Origin: Solirubrobacter sp963792915
Lineage (GTDB): Bacteria > Actinomycetota > Thermoleophilia > Solirubrobacterales > Solirubrobacteraceae
Length of the DNA stretch: 64,000 bases
Direction: 5' to 3'
NCBI GenBank assembly: GCA_963792915.1
Contig: CAWBYD010000003.1
Location: 1,116,001 to 1,180,000 of the forward strand
Shown here piece by piece: positions 41,595 through 50,608 of the stretch; the first letter of the stretch is position 1, and every line of letters starts with the position of its first letter. The position numbers and the translations under genes were made by a program. The notes beneath the pieces are model-generated. The model saw only the letters and a program-made list of their open reading frames with translations. It was not told the origin of the DNA and did no database searches.

Positions 41595-44438
41595 ATGCCG
41601 AGCGGGTCGGAAAAGACGGATGGCGTCGATTGGACGGGTGTGCACGTCACACGACAACGCCGACGGGTCTCGAAGGTCGGTCTCGGAGTCTTCGGCGGAC
41701 GGCGGCGTGCCGTCGCCGTCGGCGTCGCCGCCGTCGTGCTCGCCGGCACGGGGGTGACGTATGCCGCGACGGACGTCTTCGGCCACAACCAGGTCGGCAC
41801 CGAGTACTCCAACGGGATCCAGGTCTCTGACGACCAGATCATCCAGCCGCTCGGGGAGCGTCTGCAGACCCAGTTGGGCAAGTTCATGGGCTCGACGGTC
41901 AGCCCGGACGGTCACTTCCTCGCGGCGACCAGCACCGACAGGTCGGTCGCGCTGCAGATCTTCGACCTGCAGAGCTACAAGCTCATCTGGTCCGTCGGCA
42001 CGGCGTCCAGCGTCAACCAGCGCTTCACGAACGGCACCGTGGGTCAGGAAGGTCCGACGTACTCGCCCAACGGCAAGATGCTGTGGGTTCCGGAGCAGAC
42101 CGGCCTGAGCCGCTTCCCGGTCAACAAGGACGGCACGCTCGGCACGCCGGTCACCGTCTCGATCCCGGCCGTGAGCGGCCACGCCGCTCTGACCGGCCAG
42201 ATCGCGTATTCGCCCGACAAGTCCACGCTGTACGCGGCGGTCAATGGCCAGAACATCGTCGTGTCGCTCGATCCCAACACGGGCGCGATCCAGCACACGT
42301 GGAACGTCGGCATCGCCCCGCGTGAGCTCAGGTTCGTCGGCAAGAAGCTCTACGTGAGCGACGAGGGCGGCCGTCAGGCGCACCCCGGCGAGACGACGAT
42401 GGACTCATACGGCACCGCCGTTCCCGCCGACGGCTACCGCGGCACGTCGACGACCGGCGCCGTCAGCGTCATCAACACCGCGGACCCGGCCGCGGCGGTC
42501 GGATCGATCGCCGTCGGCCTGCACCCGACGGCGATGTACTCGCCGGCCAAGGGCGCGCTGTTCGTCGCCAACACGAACAGCGACACGATCTCGGTGATCG
42601 ACACCAAGAAGGACAAGGTCGTCCAGACGATCGACACCAAGCCGTGGGCGTCGTCTGACACCGGCTACGCGCCGACCAGCATCGCGATGACCGCCGACAA
42701 CCACCTGCTGGTCACGCTCGGTCGCGCGAACGCCGTCGCCGTCTACCAGTACGAGGGCGACCCGCAGGAGCCGGTCAGTTACATCGGCGTGCTGCCGACG
42801 GACTACTACCCGGCGACGGTCGCGACCGTCGGAGGTCAGGTCGTCGTCACCAACACGCGCGGCATCGACGCGCGCGGCCCGAACCTCTCGTTCAACAAGG
42901 GCGTTGGCACGACGGTCGCGGTCGGTCACGGCACGCACGGCACCACCGCGTCGCTGACGCGCTTCACGCTGCCGAAGGACAAGGACATCGCGAAGTCCTA
43001 CACCAACACGGTCTTCGCCCAGAACGGCTGGGGCAAGAAGGACGTCCAGGAGGCCGGCGGCAAGAAGGCCGCCCCCGTGGCCGTTCCGGCCCGCATCGGT
43101 GACCCGTCGACGATCAAGCACGTCTTCCTGCTGGTCAAGGAGAACCGCACCTACGATCAGGTGTACGGCGACATGACCCCGGGCAACGGCGACCCGACTC
43201 TTGCGCAGTTCGGGGCGAAGGTCACGCCGAACCAGCACGCGCTGGCCAAGCAGTTCGGTCTCTACGACAACATCTATGACGTCGGGACGAACTCGGCCGA
43301 GGGCCACAACTGGCTGATGCAGGGCGACAACCCCGAGTACACCGAGTCCTCCGCGGGCGAGTACCAGCGCAGCTACGACACCGAGGAGGACGTGCTCGGC
43401 CACCAGCGCTCCGGCTTCCTCTGGACCGCGGTCGAGGACGCCGGCAACACGGCGCGCAACTACGGTGAGTTCGAGTACACCGAGGGCAAGCCGGCGGGCG
43501 GCTCGTGGCAGCAGTACTACTGCGCGGCCAAGGGCGTCGGCGCCGGCGGCGACCCGGCCCAGCTGACGGCGCCGAACCTGAAGGGCAACTACGGCTCGGT
43601 GATCCCGTCGCTGAACGCGATCGCCGATCACCTGTCGCCGCCGTTCGACACCTCGGTCCCGGATCTGTACCGGTACGAGATCTGGAAGCAGGACTTCGAG
43701 CAGAACGGCCCGGCGAACTTCAACATGATGTGGCTCTCCAGCGACCACACCGGTGGTCCGGTCTCGCCGCGGGCGCAGGTCGCCGACGGTGACGTCGCCG
43801 TGGGCAAGATCGTCGACGAGATCTCGCACAGCCAGTACTGGAAGGACTCCGCGATCTTCGTGGTCGAGGACGACAGCCAGGACGGTGCCGACCACGTCGA
43901 CGGGCATCGCGCGCCGGTCCAGATCATCAGCCCGTGGGCGGCGCACGGCGTCGTCGACGACACGTACTACTCGCAGATCACCATGGTGCGCACGATCGAG
44001 CAGATCCTCGGCGCGCAGCCGCTGAACGAGAAGCTCGCCGCGGCGACGCCGATGTACGGCGCGTTCACCGCCACGCCGAACATGACGCCGTTCACCGCGC
44101 TGCCGAACCAGGTGTCGCTGACCGAGAGCATCTCCACCGCACCGGCCTGCGGCCTGGACACGCCGCCGAGCCAGAGCACGACCACGACCGGCTCGGCGAC
44201 CCCGCAGCCGACGGTGGCGCCGGAGGATCAGGCCATCGCGGCGGCCTGGAAGGCGTGGCTGACACAGCAGAAGACCACCGGCAACGGTGCGGTCCCCGAC
44301 TACGCGAACCCGGAGCAGATGAACCGGTACACGTGGTACGTCACCCACGACTGGAAGGTGCCCTACCCGGGTGACTCGAAGGTCTACGCTCCGTCGGACG
44401 TCCCGGGCGCGTACGTCCCGAGCCCGGACACCAACTAG
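41595..44438 (+). CDS. Secreted beta-propeller plus phosphoesterase protein
   Basis: The 947-residue exported protein. Residues about 38-58 are a signal or membrane segment after a basic N terminus. Residues about 90-480 are YncE-like propeller repeats (FMGSTVSPDGHFLAATSTDR; NTNSDTISVIDTKKDKVVQT; GYAPTSIAMTADNHLLVTLG). Residues about 510-830 are a phosphoesterase/phospholipase-C-like domain: HVFLLVKENRTYDQVYGDM, GTNSAEGHNWLMQGDNPEY, MWLSSDHTGGPVSP, SAIFVVEDDSQDGADHVDGH and QIISPWAAHG. It ends with a Thr/Pro-rich linker and a small tail. The substrate is unknown; a phosphate ester or phospholipid outside the cell is likely. It is monocistronic and ends in a strong hairpin. Confidence 0.88.
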   Translation: MPSGSEKTDGVDWTGVHVTRQRRRVSKVGLGVFGGRRRAVAVGVAAVVLAGTGVTYAATDVFGHNQVGTEYSNGIQVSDDQIIQPLGERLQTQLGKFMGSTVSPDGHFLAATSTDRSVALQIFDLQSYKLIWSVGTASSVNQRFTNGTVGQEGPTYSPNGKMLWVPEQTGLSRFPVNKDGTLGTPVTVSIPAVSGHAALTGQIAYSPDKSTLYAAVNGQNIVVSLDPNTGAIQHTWNVGIAPRELRFVGKKLYVSDEGGRQAHPGETTMDSYGTAVPADGYRGTSTTGAVSVINTADPAAAVGSIAVGLHPTAMYSPAKGALFVANTNSDTISVIDTKKDKVVQTIDTKPWASSDTGYAPTSIAMTADNHLLVTLGRANAVAVYQYEGDPQEPVSYIGVLPTDYYPATVATVGGQVVVTNTRGIDARGPNLSFNKGVGTTVAVGHGTHGTTASLTRFTLPKDKDIAKSYTNTVFAQNGWGKKDVQEAGGKKAAPVAVPARIGDPSTIKHVFLLVKENRTYDQVYGDMTPGNGDPTLAQFGAKVTPNQHALAKQFGLYDNIYDVGTNSAEGHNWLMQGDNPEYTESSAGEYQRSYDTEEDVLGHQRSGFLWTAVEDAGNTARNYGEFEYTEGKPAGGSWQQYYCAAKGVGAGGDPAQLTAPNLKGNYGSVIPSLNAIADHLSPPFDTSVPDLYRYEIWKQDFEQNGPANFNMMWLSSDHTGGPVSPRAQVADGDVAVGKIVDEISHSQYWKDSAIFVVEDDSQDGADHVDGHRAPVQIISPWAAHGVVDDTYYSQITMVRTIEQILGAQPLNEKLAAATPMYGAFTATPNMTPFTALPNQVSLTESISTAPACGLDTPPSQSTTTTGSATPQPTVAPEDQAIAAAWKAWLTQQKTTGNGAVPDYANPEQMNRYTWYVTHDWKVPYPGDSKVYAPSDVPGAYVPSPDTN

Positions 44439-44466
44439 CGGTCCTCAGCTCAACGGCATCACGACG

Positions 44467-44498
44467 CAACGGCCCGCCGGGTATCCGGCGGGCCGTTG
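44467..44498. terminator. Strong hairpin between convergent genes
   Basis: A perfect 14-bp stem: CAACGGCCCGCCGG (44467-44480) and its complement (44485-44498) around the 4-nt loop GTAT. It ends the phosphoesterase gene and can also serve the convergent membrane-protein gene. Confidence 0.85.
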
Positions 44499-44540
44499 GC
44501 CTTCCGGCAAGGGGATCGACCCGGGGGGCGCGCCGTCCCG

Positions 44541-45350
44541 CTACACCAGCGCCCGGGGCGGCCGGCGGGAGCCCAACCGGGCCGTGACCCCGCGGCTGCG
44601 CGCGCGCAGCGCGAAGTACAGGAAGGCCAGCGAGGACCCGGCCGCCAGGCAGAACGGCTGGCCCACGCCGTTGTCGTGCGTGCGCAGCACAGTGTCGATC
44701 CCCCGGACGAGAAAGATCGCGGCCACTGCGGCCGCCGCCGCGGCGCCGATCAGCAACTCGACGTCGAACAACTCCCCGAGCCTCCCCCGCAACAACCAGC
44801 GGCGCTGCAGCGGGACGTAGAGCACCAACATCAGCACGCCGATCACTGCGCAGACCAGCGTGTCCATGAGGAAGTGCGATGCATGCAGTGCGGTCATCAC
44901 GCTCAGGCAGTCGTGTGCCGTGGGCTGGTCGGCCTGCCAGTGGCGGCAGTCGGCGGCCGAATAAGAGTCGGCTGGGAACGCGGTGGCGATCGCCGCCGGT
45001 CCCCACAGCGCCCGGACGATCAGCCCGAGGACACCGGCCAGCCCGATCGCCACGCCACCTACGCCGCCGATCAGCAGCAGCGAGAGCGCGACCCGCCGGC
45101 GCAGCGCGGGAGTGAGTTGGAGCGTCACGCGCGCCGGACCGGCGGCGACCTCGGCGGGCCCCATCCGCCGCACCGCCTCGGCCCGTGCCTCCTCGCGCGA
45201 AAGCCCTGACGCCTCGAGGACCGCCGCCGATTCGTAGAGATGCAGCTCGGCCTCGGCCAGCGCGCGCCGGACTTCTCGCGGGGCGCCCGGTAGCGCGACG
45301 AGCAGGCGGTCGAGATACGCCTCGATCGGATCGTCGAGGATCACGGTCAC
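44541..45350 (-). CDS. Permease-prefix-domain membrane protein
   Basis: The 269-residue protein starts with a soluble permease-prefix-like domain (DPIEAYLDRLLVALPGAPRE, VRRALAEAELHLYESAAVLE, GLSREEARAEAVRRMGP) followed by about five membrane segments. This domain is common next to PadR regulators, as here. GTG 45350 overlaps the PadR stop (GTGA), which fixes the start. The extracellular loop near residue 130 holds two Cys (AADCRHWQAD, HDCLSV). The function is unknown. Confidence 0.8.
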   Translation of the reverse strand: MTVILDDPIEAYLDRLLVALPGAPREVRRALAEAELHLYESAAVLEASGLSREEARAEAVRRMGPAEVAAGPARVTLQLTPALRRRVALSLLLIGGVGGVAIGLAGVLGLIVRALWGPAAIATAFPADSYSAADCRHWQADQPTAHDCLSVMTALHASHFLMDTLVCAVIGVLMLVLYVPLQRRWLLRGRLGELFDVELLIGAAAAAAVAAIFLVRGIDTVLRTHDNGVGQPFCLAAGSSLAFLYFALRARSRGVTARLGSRRPPRALV

Positions 45351-45673
45351 GCGGGCTGCGCCCCGATCATGCGCGACACCAAGGTGCTGAACGCCCTCCA
45401 CTCGGCACGTCGTGCATCCAAGCGCGCGACGCCGGCATCCGTCAAGGCGTATGTCCGGCGGCGCTTGCCACCGACGAACTCGTCGTCGGAGGTCACGAAC
45501 CCAGCACCCTCCAATCGGTGCAGCGCGGGATAGATCGTGCCCTCGGGCATCGCGAAGTACCCGCCGCTGTCATCGCGCAACCGCGCGATGACCCGGTAGC
45601 CGTGCGCGGGCCCCTGCGCGAGTGCGGCCAGCAGGAGCATGTCGAGTTGCCCGGCAGTCTGGTCGCCCTTCAT
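45347..45673 (-). CDS. PadR-family transcriptional regulator
   Basis: The 108-residue winged-helix protein: LDMLLLAALAQGPAHGYRVI, FAMPEGTIYPALHRLEGAGF, VTSDDEFVGGKRRRTYALTD and a C-terminal dimerisation helix. It is the first gene of a two-gene unit with the permease-prefix membrane protein and probably represses both. Confidence 0.9.
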   Translation of the reverse strand: MKGDQTAGQLDMLLLAALAQGPAHGYRVIARLRDDSGGYFAMPEGTIYPALHRLEGAGFVTSDDEFVGGKRRRTYALTDAGVARLDARRAEWRAFSTLVSRMIGAQPA

Positions 45674-45831
45674 CTCGTCAGCGAGTGTATGCGCGCCCGC
45701 CGCGCGCCTGGAGCGGCGTTCAGATCGTGGCGCGATACCTAGCGAGTCGAGTTACGTGTCGTTCACCGGATCGGTCCGAGAACACCGTTGAATTGCTCGC
45801 CGTCCGTGACGTGAACGAAGTGGAGACCTCG

Positions 45832-47491
45832 ATGCTCAACCCTCGGAGACTGATCGCCGTAGCGATCGTGCTCGCGATGCCTGCGACGCTGCCGGCGCTC
45901 GCGTCCGCCGCGAGCGTGTCCGCCGACGCGGCCGGTGCGATCACGCTGCGCGACGCCGGCTCCGAGACCAATGCCGTCACGGTCACGCTCGATGCGCCGA
46001 CGCGGAACTGGGTGATCCGCGACTCCGCCACACCGCCGACCGCCGGCGCCGGCTGCACGCAGTCGACGGCCGACGAGGTCCGCTGCGCCCAGACCAACGC
46101 GCCCCCCACCGCATACCTCGGCGGCGGCGACGACACCTTCACGGCCCCGGACGAGGGCGGCTGGATCGTCTACGGCGAAGCCGGAATCCGACCGCCTCGC
46201 CGGCGGGGCGGGCGCGGACACGTTCTTCGGCGGCCCCGCCGCCGACACCCTCACCAGCGCCGGCGGCAACGACCGGCTTGACGGCGGGACCGGCGACGAC
46301 ACGATCGACGGCGGTCCCGGTGAGGACCTGATCACGTACACGTCGGCGACCGGTCCCGTGACGGTCGATCTCACGGCCGGCACGGGCGGCCAGACCGGCG
46401 AGCACGACGTGCTCACCGGGATCGAGGACGCCACCGCGAGCGGCACGCTCATCGGCGACGACGGGCCGAACTTCCTCACGGGCGGCGGCGGCGGCGACGT
46501 CATCTCCGGCAACGGCGGCGACGACACGCTCGTCGGCGAAGCGGGCAGCGACACCCTCGGCGGCGGCGCCGGTAAGGACCGCCTCTACGGCGACACCACG
46601 TTCGGCGACGGCGACGGCGCCGACCACCTGGACGGCGGACCGGGCGACGACTGGCTCGACGGCGGTCCGGGCGCCGCGGACGTCGTCGACGGCGGCGACG
46701 GCAATGACATCGTCAACGGCGGCGGCCACGAGGACGCCGCCGTGCTGGACGGCCTCACCGGCGACGGCCCGGATCAGATCGACGGCGGCCCCGGCTTCGA
46801 CATCCTCGACTACAGCGACCGCGGCTCGTTCGAGGGTGCCCGCTCGCTCGGCGTCGACGTCGACCTGCGCCGCGCCGCGCCGCAGGGTGAGCAGGGGGAG
46901 GGCGACTCGGCCATCAACGTCGAAGGCGTCTACGGCGGCGCCGGCAACGACACGCTGGTCGGTGACGACGGCGACAACGTCCTGCGCGGCGGCGGGGGCG
47001 ACGACACCCTGCGGGGCCTCGGCGGCGCCGACACGCTCGACGGGGGAGCGGGCGTCAACCTGCTCGACTGCGGCGGAAGCAAAGACCTGCTGATCGCGGG
47101 TCCGCAGGACTCCCTGATCGCCTGTGACGCAACCAGTGCAGCGCCGCACGGCGGCAGCCCCGGCGGCGGACAGAACCAGAGCCCGCAGCCTTCGCCCGCC
47201 CTTCACGCCACCCGCCTGACGGTGCGCCTCCTCACCAAGACGCTGCGGCTCGGCCGCGACGGGAAGATCGCGCTGCGCGTGAACGGGTCGTCCGCCGGCA
47301 CGCTGACGCTCGCCCTCAAGCGCGGAACGGTCACCTACCTGCAGCGATCGGTCACGATCAAGCGGGGTGCCTCCACGCTGCGCCTCAAGCTCTCGGCGAG
47401 CATGACGCGAAAGCTGCGCAAGCACGCGAAGCTCACGCTGAAGCTGTCGCTCGGCACGCTGCACGCCACCGTGGTGGTGAAGCGGGCCTAA
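45832..47491 (+). pseudogene. Secreted RTX-like Asp/Gly-repeat protein, one frameshift
   Basis: The first frame (from ATG 45832, GGAG upstream) encodes a signal peptide (LIAVAIVLAMPATLPALASA) and an N-terminal domain up to YGEAG. At 46181-46186 (GCCGGAATCCGAC) one extra base breaks the frame; skipping one A continues as SDRLAGGAGADTFFGGPAAD and then many GGxGxDxLxGG-type calcium-binding repeats (GGDVISGNGGDDTLVGEAGS; GAGNDTLVGDDGDNVLRGGG) to about residue 430. The C-terminal part (TLRLGRDGKIALRVNGSSAG on) resembles a cell-surface beta-domain. The native product would be about 550 residues. A sequencing error is possible because only one base is involved. Confidence 0.8.
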
Positions 47492-47569
47492 CAGCTCATG
47501 ATCAGATCGCGAGCAGCAGGCCGCGCTCCACCACGTGGTGGCCGTGGTGCGTCGCCGCACGAGCTGTTC

Positions 47570-48151
47570 TCAGGATCCTCCACCCTGCACGAGCACGCGA
47601 TTCTCGACCGCCAGGCGGGCCGACAGATCCTGCCCGAGCACTCGGGCAAGGCGCTCGACCGCGGCTGTCCGACTACCGCCGGGCCGGCCGGCTACCGAGG
47701 AGCGCCGCGCGGCGTATGACGACGCGCCGGGCGCGGCCGGGATCGCGCCCAGCGCGTGCTGCGTGTGCGCGCCCGCGACCGTCAGTTTCACGCGCGGGAG
47801 CGGCGCCGGGACCGGGGATGGCTTCGGCGTGACGACGGGCGCGCGCGTGACCCTCGCCGCTGAACGGTATGTAGTCCCTCGCCGTCGGCGCGTCGCTGGA
47901 GACGACCAGGTTCCCGTCGATCGGACCGGAGCGGCTCGGACGGAAACGGATCGATAGCGAGCACGCATCGCCACCGATGACCGTACTGTGAGGACAGCCG
48001 TCGGACTGGACCTGGAAGTCCGTGCCGACGTCGCTGTCGGACTGCGTGAAGATGTCGCCGATGTGCAGCGGGGCGCGCCCGCATTGCTCATCGTCACGGC
48101 GATCGCGCCGCCGGCGGCGCCGACGTCGACCGTGCCGAATCCGATCTCTCA
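47570..48151 (-). pseudogene. Choice-of-anchor-D-type secreted protein remnant
   Basis: On the minus strand a single Ig-like choice-of-anchor-D repeat can be pieced together from three frames: EIGFGTVDVGAAGGAIAVTM with SNAGAP, then (one extra C near 48080) LHIGDIFTQSDSDVGTDFQV, GGDACSLSIRFRPSRSGPI and IPFSGEG, then (near 47855) APVVTPKPSPVPAPLPRVKL. There is no start codon or signal peptide upstream. It is the 3-prime fragment of a larger secreted gene with at least two frameshifts. Confidence 0.55.
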
Positions 48152-48270
48152 AGACCGCCGCGATGCCCCGCGGCATACGCCCCCGGCTATCGCGGCCAGG
48201 GTGGCACGTCTCTGCTACACGGGGCGCTGCGTTGCCGACGTGACGGCGAGTTCACCCGCCACTCGCGACT

Positions 48271-48296
48271 GAGATAACACAAATTTGTGTTATCTC
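48271..48296. promoter_or_regulatory. Perfect 26-bp palindrome, operator of the MarR/GbsR regulator
   Basis: The half GAGATAACACAAA (48271-48283) is followed directly by its exact complement (48284-48296). It is AT-rich against the background and lies 23 bp before the regulator's GTG. It overlaps the -35 of the predicted promoter, so binding would block transcription. Confidence 0.85.
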
Positions 48297-48313
48297 TGCG
48301 ATTGCGCTACGCT
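48285..48313 (+). promoter_or_regulatory. Promoter of the MarR/GbsR-ABC operon, likely leaderless
   Basis: TTGTGT (48285-48290) and TACGCT (48308-48313) are 17 bp apart. The -10 is identical to that of the arsR promoter at 39414, and the +1 should fall on the GTG at 48320, giving a leaderless transcript. The -35 lies inside the palindrome. Confidence 0.6.
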
Positions 48314-48319
48314 GGCTGC

Positions 48320-48832
48320 GTGCCAACGGACGCTGAGATCACCTTCGCCGACCACATGGGGCGCTTCTATGCGCACCGGTATGCCTTCCCGCCGATGGTG
48401 GGCCGGCTGATCGGCTATCTGGCGGTCTGCGACCCGCCGGAGCAGAGCATCGGCGATCTCGCCGACGCGCTGCTGGCCAGTCGCAGCGCGATCGCGAACG
48501 CGGTCAAGACCCTGGAGACCATGCACCTGATCCGCCGGACGCGGGTGGCCGGCGACCGGATGGACCGCGTGCGCCTGGACCCGACCTCGGCGCAGGCAAT
48601 GGGACTGGACACCTCCGAATACGAGGAGATGAGAGAACTGGTACGCGAAGGCCTGGAAGTAGTACGCGATGCGCCCGCGGAGCGGCGGGTGCTGCTGCTC
48701 GAGTGGGCGGAGTTCTCGGACTTCGTCATCGAGCAGGTCCAACGGATGAAGCAGGAGTGGCTCGAGCGCCGGGCCGCACTGGTGGCCGCCGGGAAACTGC
48801 CCGAGCGGCCGGGCCCCGGGGGCCGGGCATGA
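48320..48832 (+). CDS. MarR/GbsR-family transcriptional regulator
   Basis: The 170-residue winged-helix protein: TFADHMGRFYAHRYAFPPMV, GRLIGYLAVCDPPEQSIGDL, ADALLASRSAIANAVKTLET, and a wing RRTRVAGDRMDRVRLDP, then a long C-terminal helix for dimerisation. This is the GbsR/MarR subgroup often found before drug-efflux ABC genes. GTG 48320 coincides with the predicted transcription start; an upstream TTG/ATG read would run through the palindrome. It overlaps the ABC ATPase gene by 4 bp and should control the three-gene operon. Confidence 0.9.
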   Translation: MPTDAEITFADHMGRFYAHRYAFPPMVGRLIGYLAVCDPPEQSIGDLADALLASRSAIANAVKTLETMHLIRRTRVAGDRMDRVRLDPTSAQAMGLDTSEYEEMRELVREGLEVVRDAPAERRVLLLEWAEFSDFVIEQVQRMKQEWLERRAALVAAGKLPERPGPGGRA

Positions 48833-49785
48833 GCGGCATGCGGGAGCCCGCGATCGCGGCGACCGGCGTGCGCAAGTCGTTCGGCGACACGCTCGTACTC
48901 GACGGCGTCGACGTGACGGTCGACGAGGGCACGATCTTCGCGCTGCTGGGCCCGAACGGGGCCGGCAAGACGACGATCGTGCGGATCCTCACGACCCTGC
49001 TCCCCGCCGACGCGGGCGAGCTGCGGGTGGCCGGCCACGACCTGCGCGCCAACCCCGACGGCGTGCGTGCCGCGATCGGGGTCACGGGCCAGTTCTCCGC
49101 GCTCGACGACCTGCTGACCGGCGAGGAGAACCTGCAGCTGATGGCCGACCTCAACCGGCTCGATAGGAGCGCGGGACGCCGTCGAGTGGCCGAGTTGCTG
49201 GAGCGGTTCGACCTGGTCGACGCGGCACGCCGGCACGCGGCGACGTACTCCGGCGGGATGCGCCGCCGGCTGGACCTGGCCATGACCCTGGTCGGCTCGC
49301 CGCGCGTGATCTTCCTCGACGAGCCGACCACGGGCCTGGACCCGCGCAGCCGTCGCACGATGTGGGACGCCATCCGCGCGCTGGCCGCCGCCGGCGTGAC
49401 GATCCTCCTCACCACGCAGTACCTCGACGAAGCCGACGAGCTCGCGGACCGGATCGCGGTCCTCGACCACGGCCGGATCGTCGCCGAGGGCACCGCGGCC
49501 GAGCTCAAGCGCCGCATCCCGGGCGGTCACGTGCGGCTGCAGTTCCCGGAGGCGGACGCGCTGCGCTCGGCCGCCGGCCTGCTCGACGCCGCCTCGGCCG
49601 ACGAGGAGCGACTCGAGCTCCAGGTGCCCAGCGACGGCAGCGTCGCCTCGCTGCGGCGGCTGCTCGAGCAGCTCGACACCGCCGACATCGAGGTCGCGCA
49701 ACTGTCCATCCACACCCCCGACCTGGACGACGTCTTCTTCGCCGTCACCGGCCAACCGGCCGGCGAGGCGACCCCCGTCTCATGA
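48829..49785 (+). CDS. DrrA-like ABC exporter ATPase
   Basis: The 318-residue ATPase: Walker A GPNGAGKTT (41-49), Q-loop VTGQFSALDDLLTGEENL, signature YSGGMRRRLDLA, Walker B VIFLDEPTTGLD, and the H-loop replaced by Q in LTTQYLDEADELADRIAVLD, which is typical of DrrA-like exporters. The C-terminal 80 residues form the DrrA accessory domain ending LDDVFFAVTG. It pairs with the permease that overlaps it by 4 bp; a lipophilic drug or metabolite is the likely cargo. Confidence 0.93.
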   Translation: MSGMREPAIAATGVRKSFGDTLVLDGVDVTVDEGTIFALLGPNGAGKTTIVRILTTLLPADAGELRVAGHDLRANPDGVRAAIGVTGQFSALDDLLTGEENLQLMADLNRLDRSAGRRRVAELLERFDLVDAARRHAATYSGGMRRRLDLAMTLVGSPRVIFLDEPTTGLDPRSRRTMWDAIRALAAAGVTILLTTQYLDEADELADRIAVLDHGRIVAEGTAAELKRRIPGGHVRLQFPEADALRSAAGLLDAASADEERLELQVPSDGSVASLRRLLEQLDTADIEVAQLSIHTPDLDDVFFAVTGQPAGEATPVS

Positions 49786-50585
49786 CTTCACTCGCTTACA
49801 CACTCACCGATTCGCGCACGATGCTGCGCCGCAACCTGCGGCGCCTGCTCCGCTACCCCTCGATGACGCTGCTGCTGGTCGGCATGCCGATCATCTTCCT
49901 GCTGCTGTTCGTCTTCGTCTTCGGCGGCCAGCTCAGCCACGGGCTCGGAGCGGGGCTCTCCGGCGGCCATGCCGGCCGCTCGGGCTATCTCAACTACGTC
50001 ACGCCCGGCGTCCTGCTGATGACGGTCGCCGCCGCCGTCCAGGGCACGGCGATCGTCGTCGCCATGGACATGACCGGCGGTATCGTCGACCGCTTCCGCA
50101 CCATGGCGATCGCCCGTTCCGCCGTGCTCACGGGCCACGTCCTGGCCAGCCTCATCCAGGCCCTGGCCGGCATCGCCATCGTGCTCGTCGTCGCGGTCGC
50201 GCTCGGCTTCCGGCCCACCGCCAACCCGCTCCACTGGCTCGGCGCGATCGGCGTGCTGGTGCTGTTCACCTTCGCCCTGATCTGGCTGGCCACCGCGCTC
50301 GGGCTGGCGGCCAAGAGCGTCGAGACGGCCAGCAACACCCCGATGTTCCTCACCCTGCTGCCCTTCCTCGGCAGCGCCTTCGTCCCCGCCGCCACGATGC
50401 CGATCGTGCTGCGCCAGTTCGCCACCTACCAGCCCTTCACCCCCGTCACCGAGACCGTACGCGGACTACTCACCGGCACGCCGATCCACGCGAACGCCAT
50501 CGGCGCCGTCGCCTGGAGCATCGGCATCGCCGTCGCCTCCTACCTCTGGGCCATCCACCTCTACACGCACCGCCAACCGCGCTGA
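49782..50585 (+). CDS. DrrB-like ABC-2 exporter permease
   Basis: The 267-residue ABC-2 membrane protein with about six segments: RNLRRLLRYPSMTLLLVGMP, YVTPGVLLMTVAAAVQGTAI, DMTGGIVDRFRTMAIARSAV, LPFLGSAFVPAATMP and YQPFTPVTETVRGLL, all typical of daunorubicin-type permeases. The start overlaps the ATPase stop. It is the last gene of the regulator-ATPase-permease operon. Confidence 0.92.
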   Translation: MTSLAYTLTDSRTMLRRNLRRLLRYPSMTLLLVGMPIIFLLLFVFVFGGQLSHGLGAGLSGGHAGRSGYLNYVTPGVLLMTVAAAVQGTAIVVAMDMTGGIVDRFRTMAIARSAVLTGHVLASLIQALAGIAIVLVVAVALGFRPTANPLHWLGAIGVLVLFTFALIWLATALGLAAKSVETASNTPMFLTLLPFLGSAFVPAATMPIVLRQFATYQPFTPVTETVRGLLTGTPIHANAIGAVAWSIGIAVASYLWAIHLYTHRQPR

Positions 50586-50608
50586 CCGCCCGGCGTAGCC
50601 TCTCAACG

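Noticed and set aside
42405..44348. 647-codon minus-strand frame opposite the propeller-phosphoesterase
   Set aside because: No domain and typical shadow composition.
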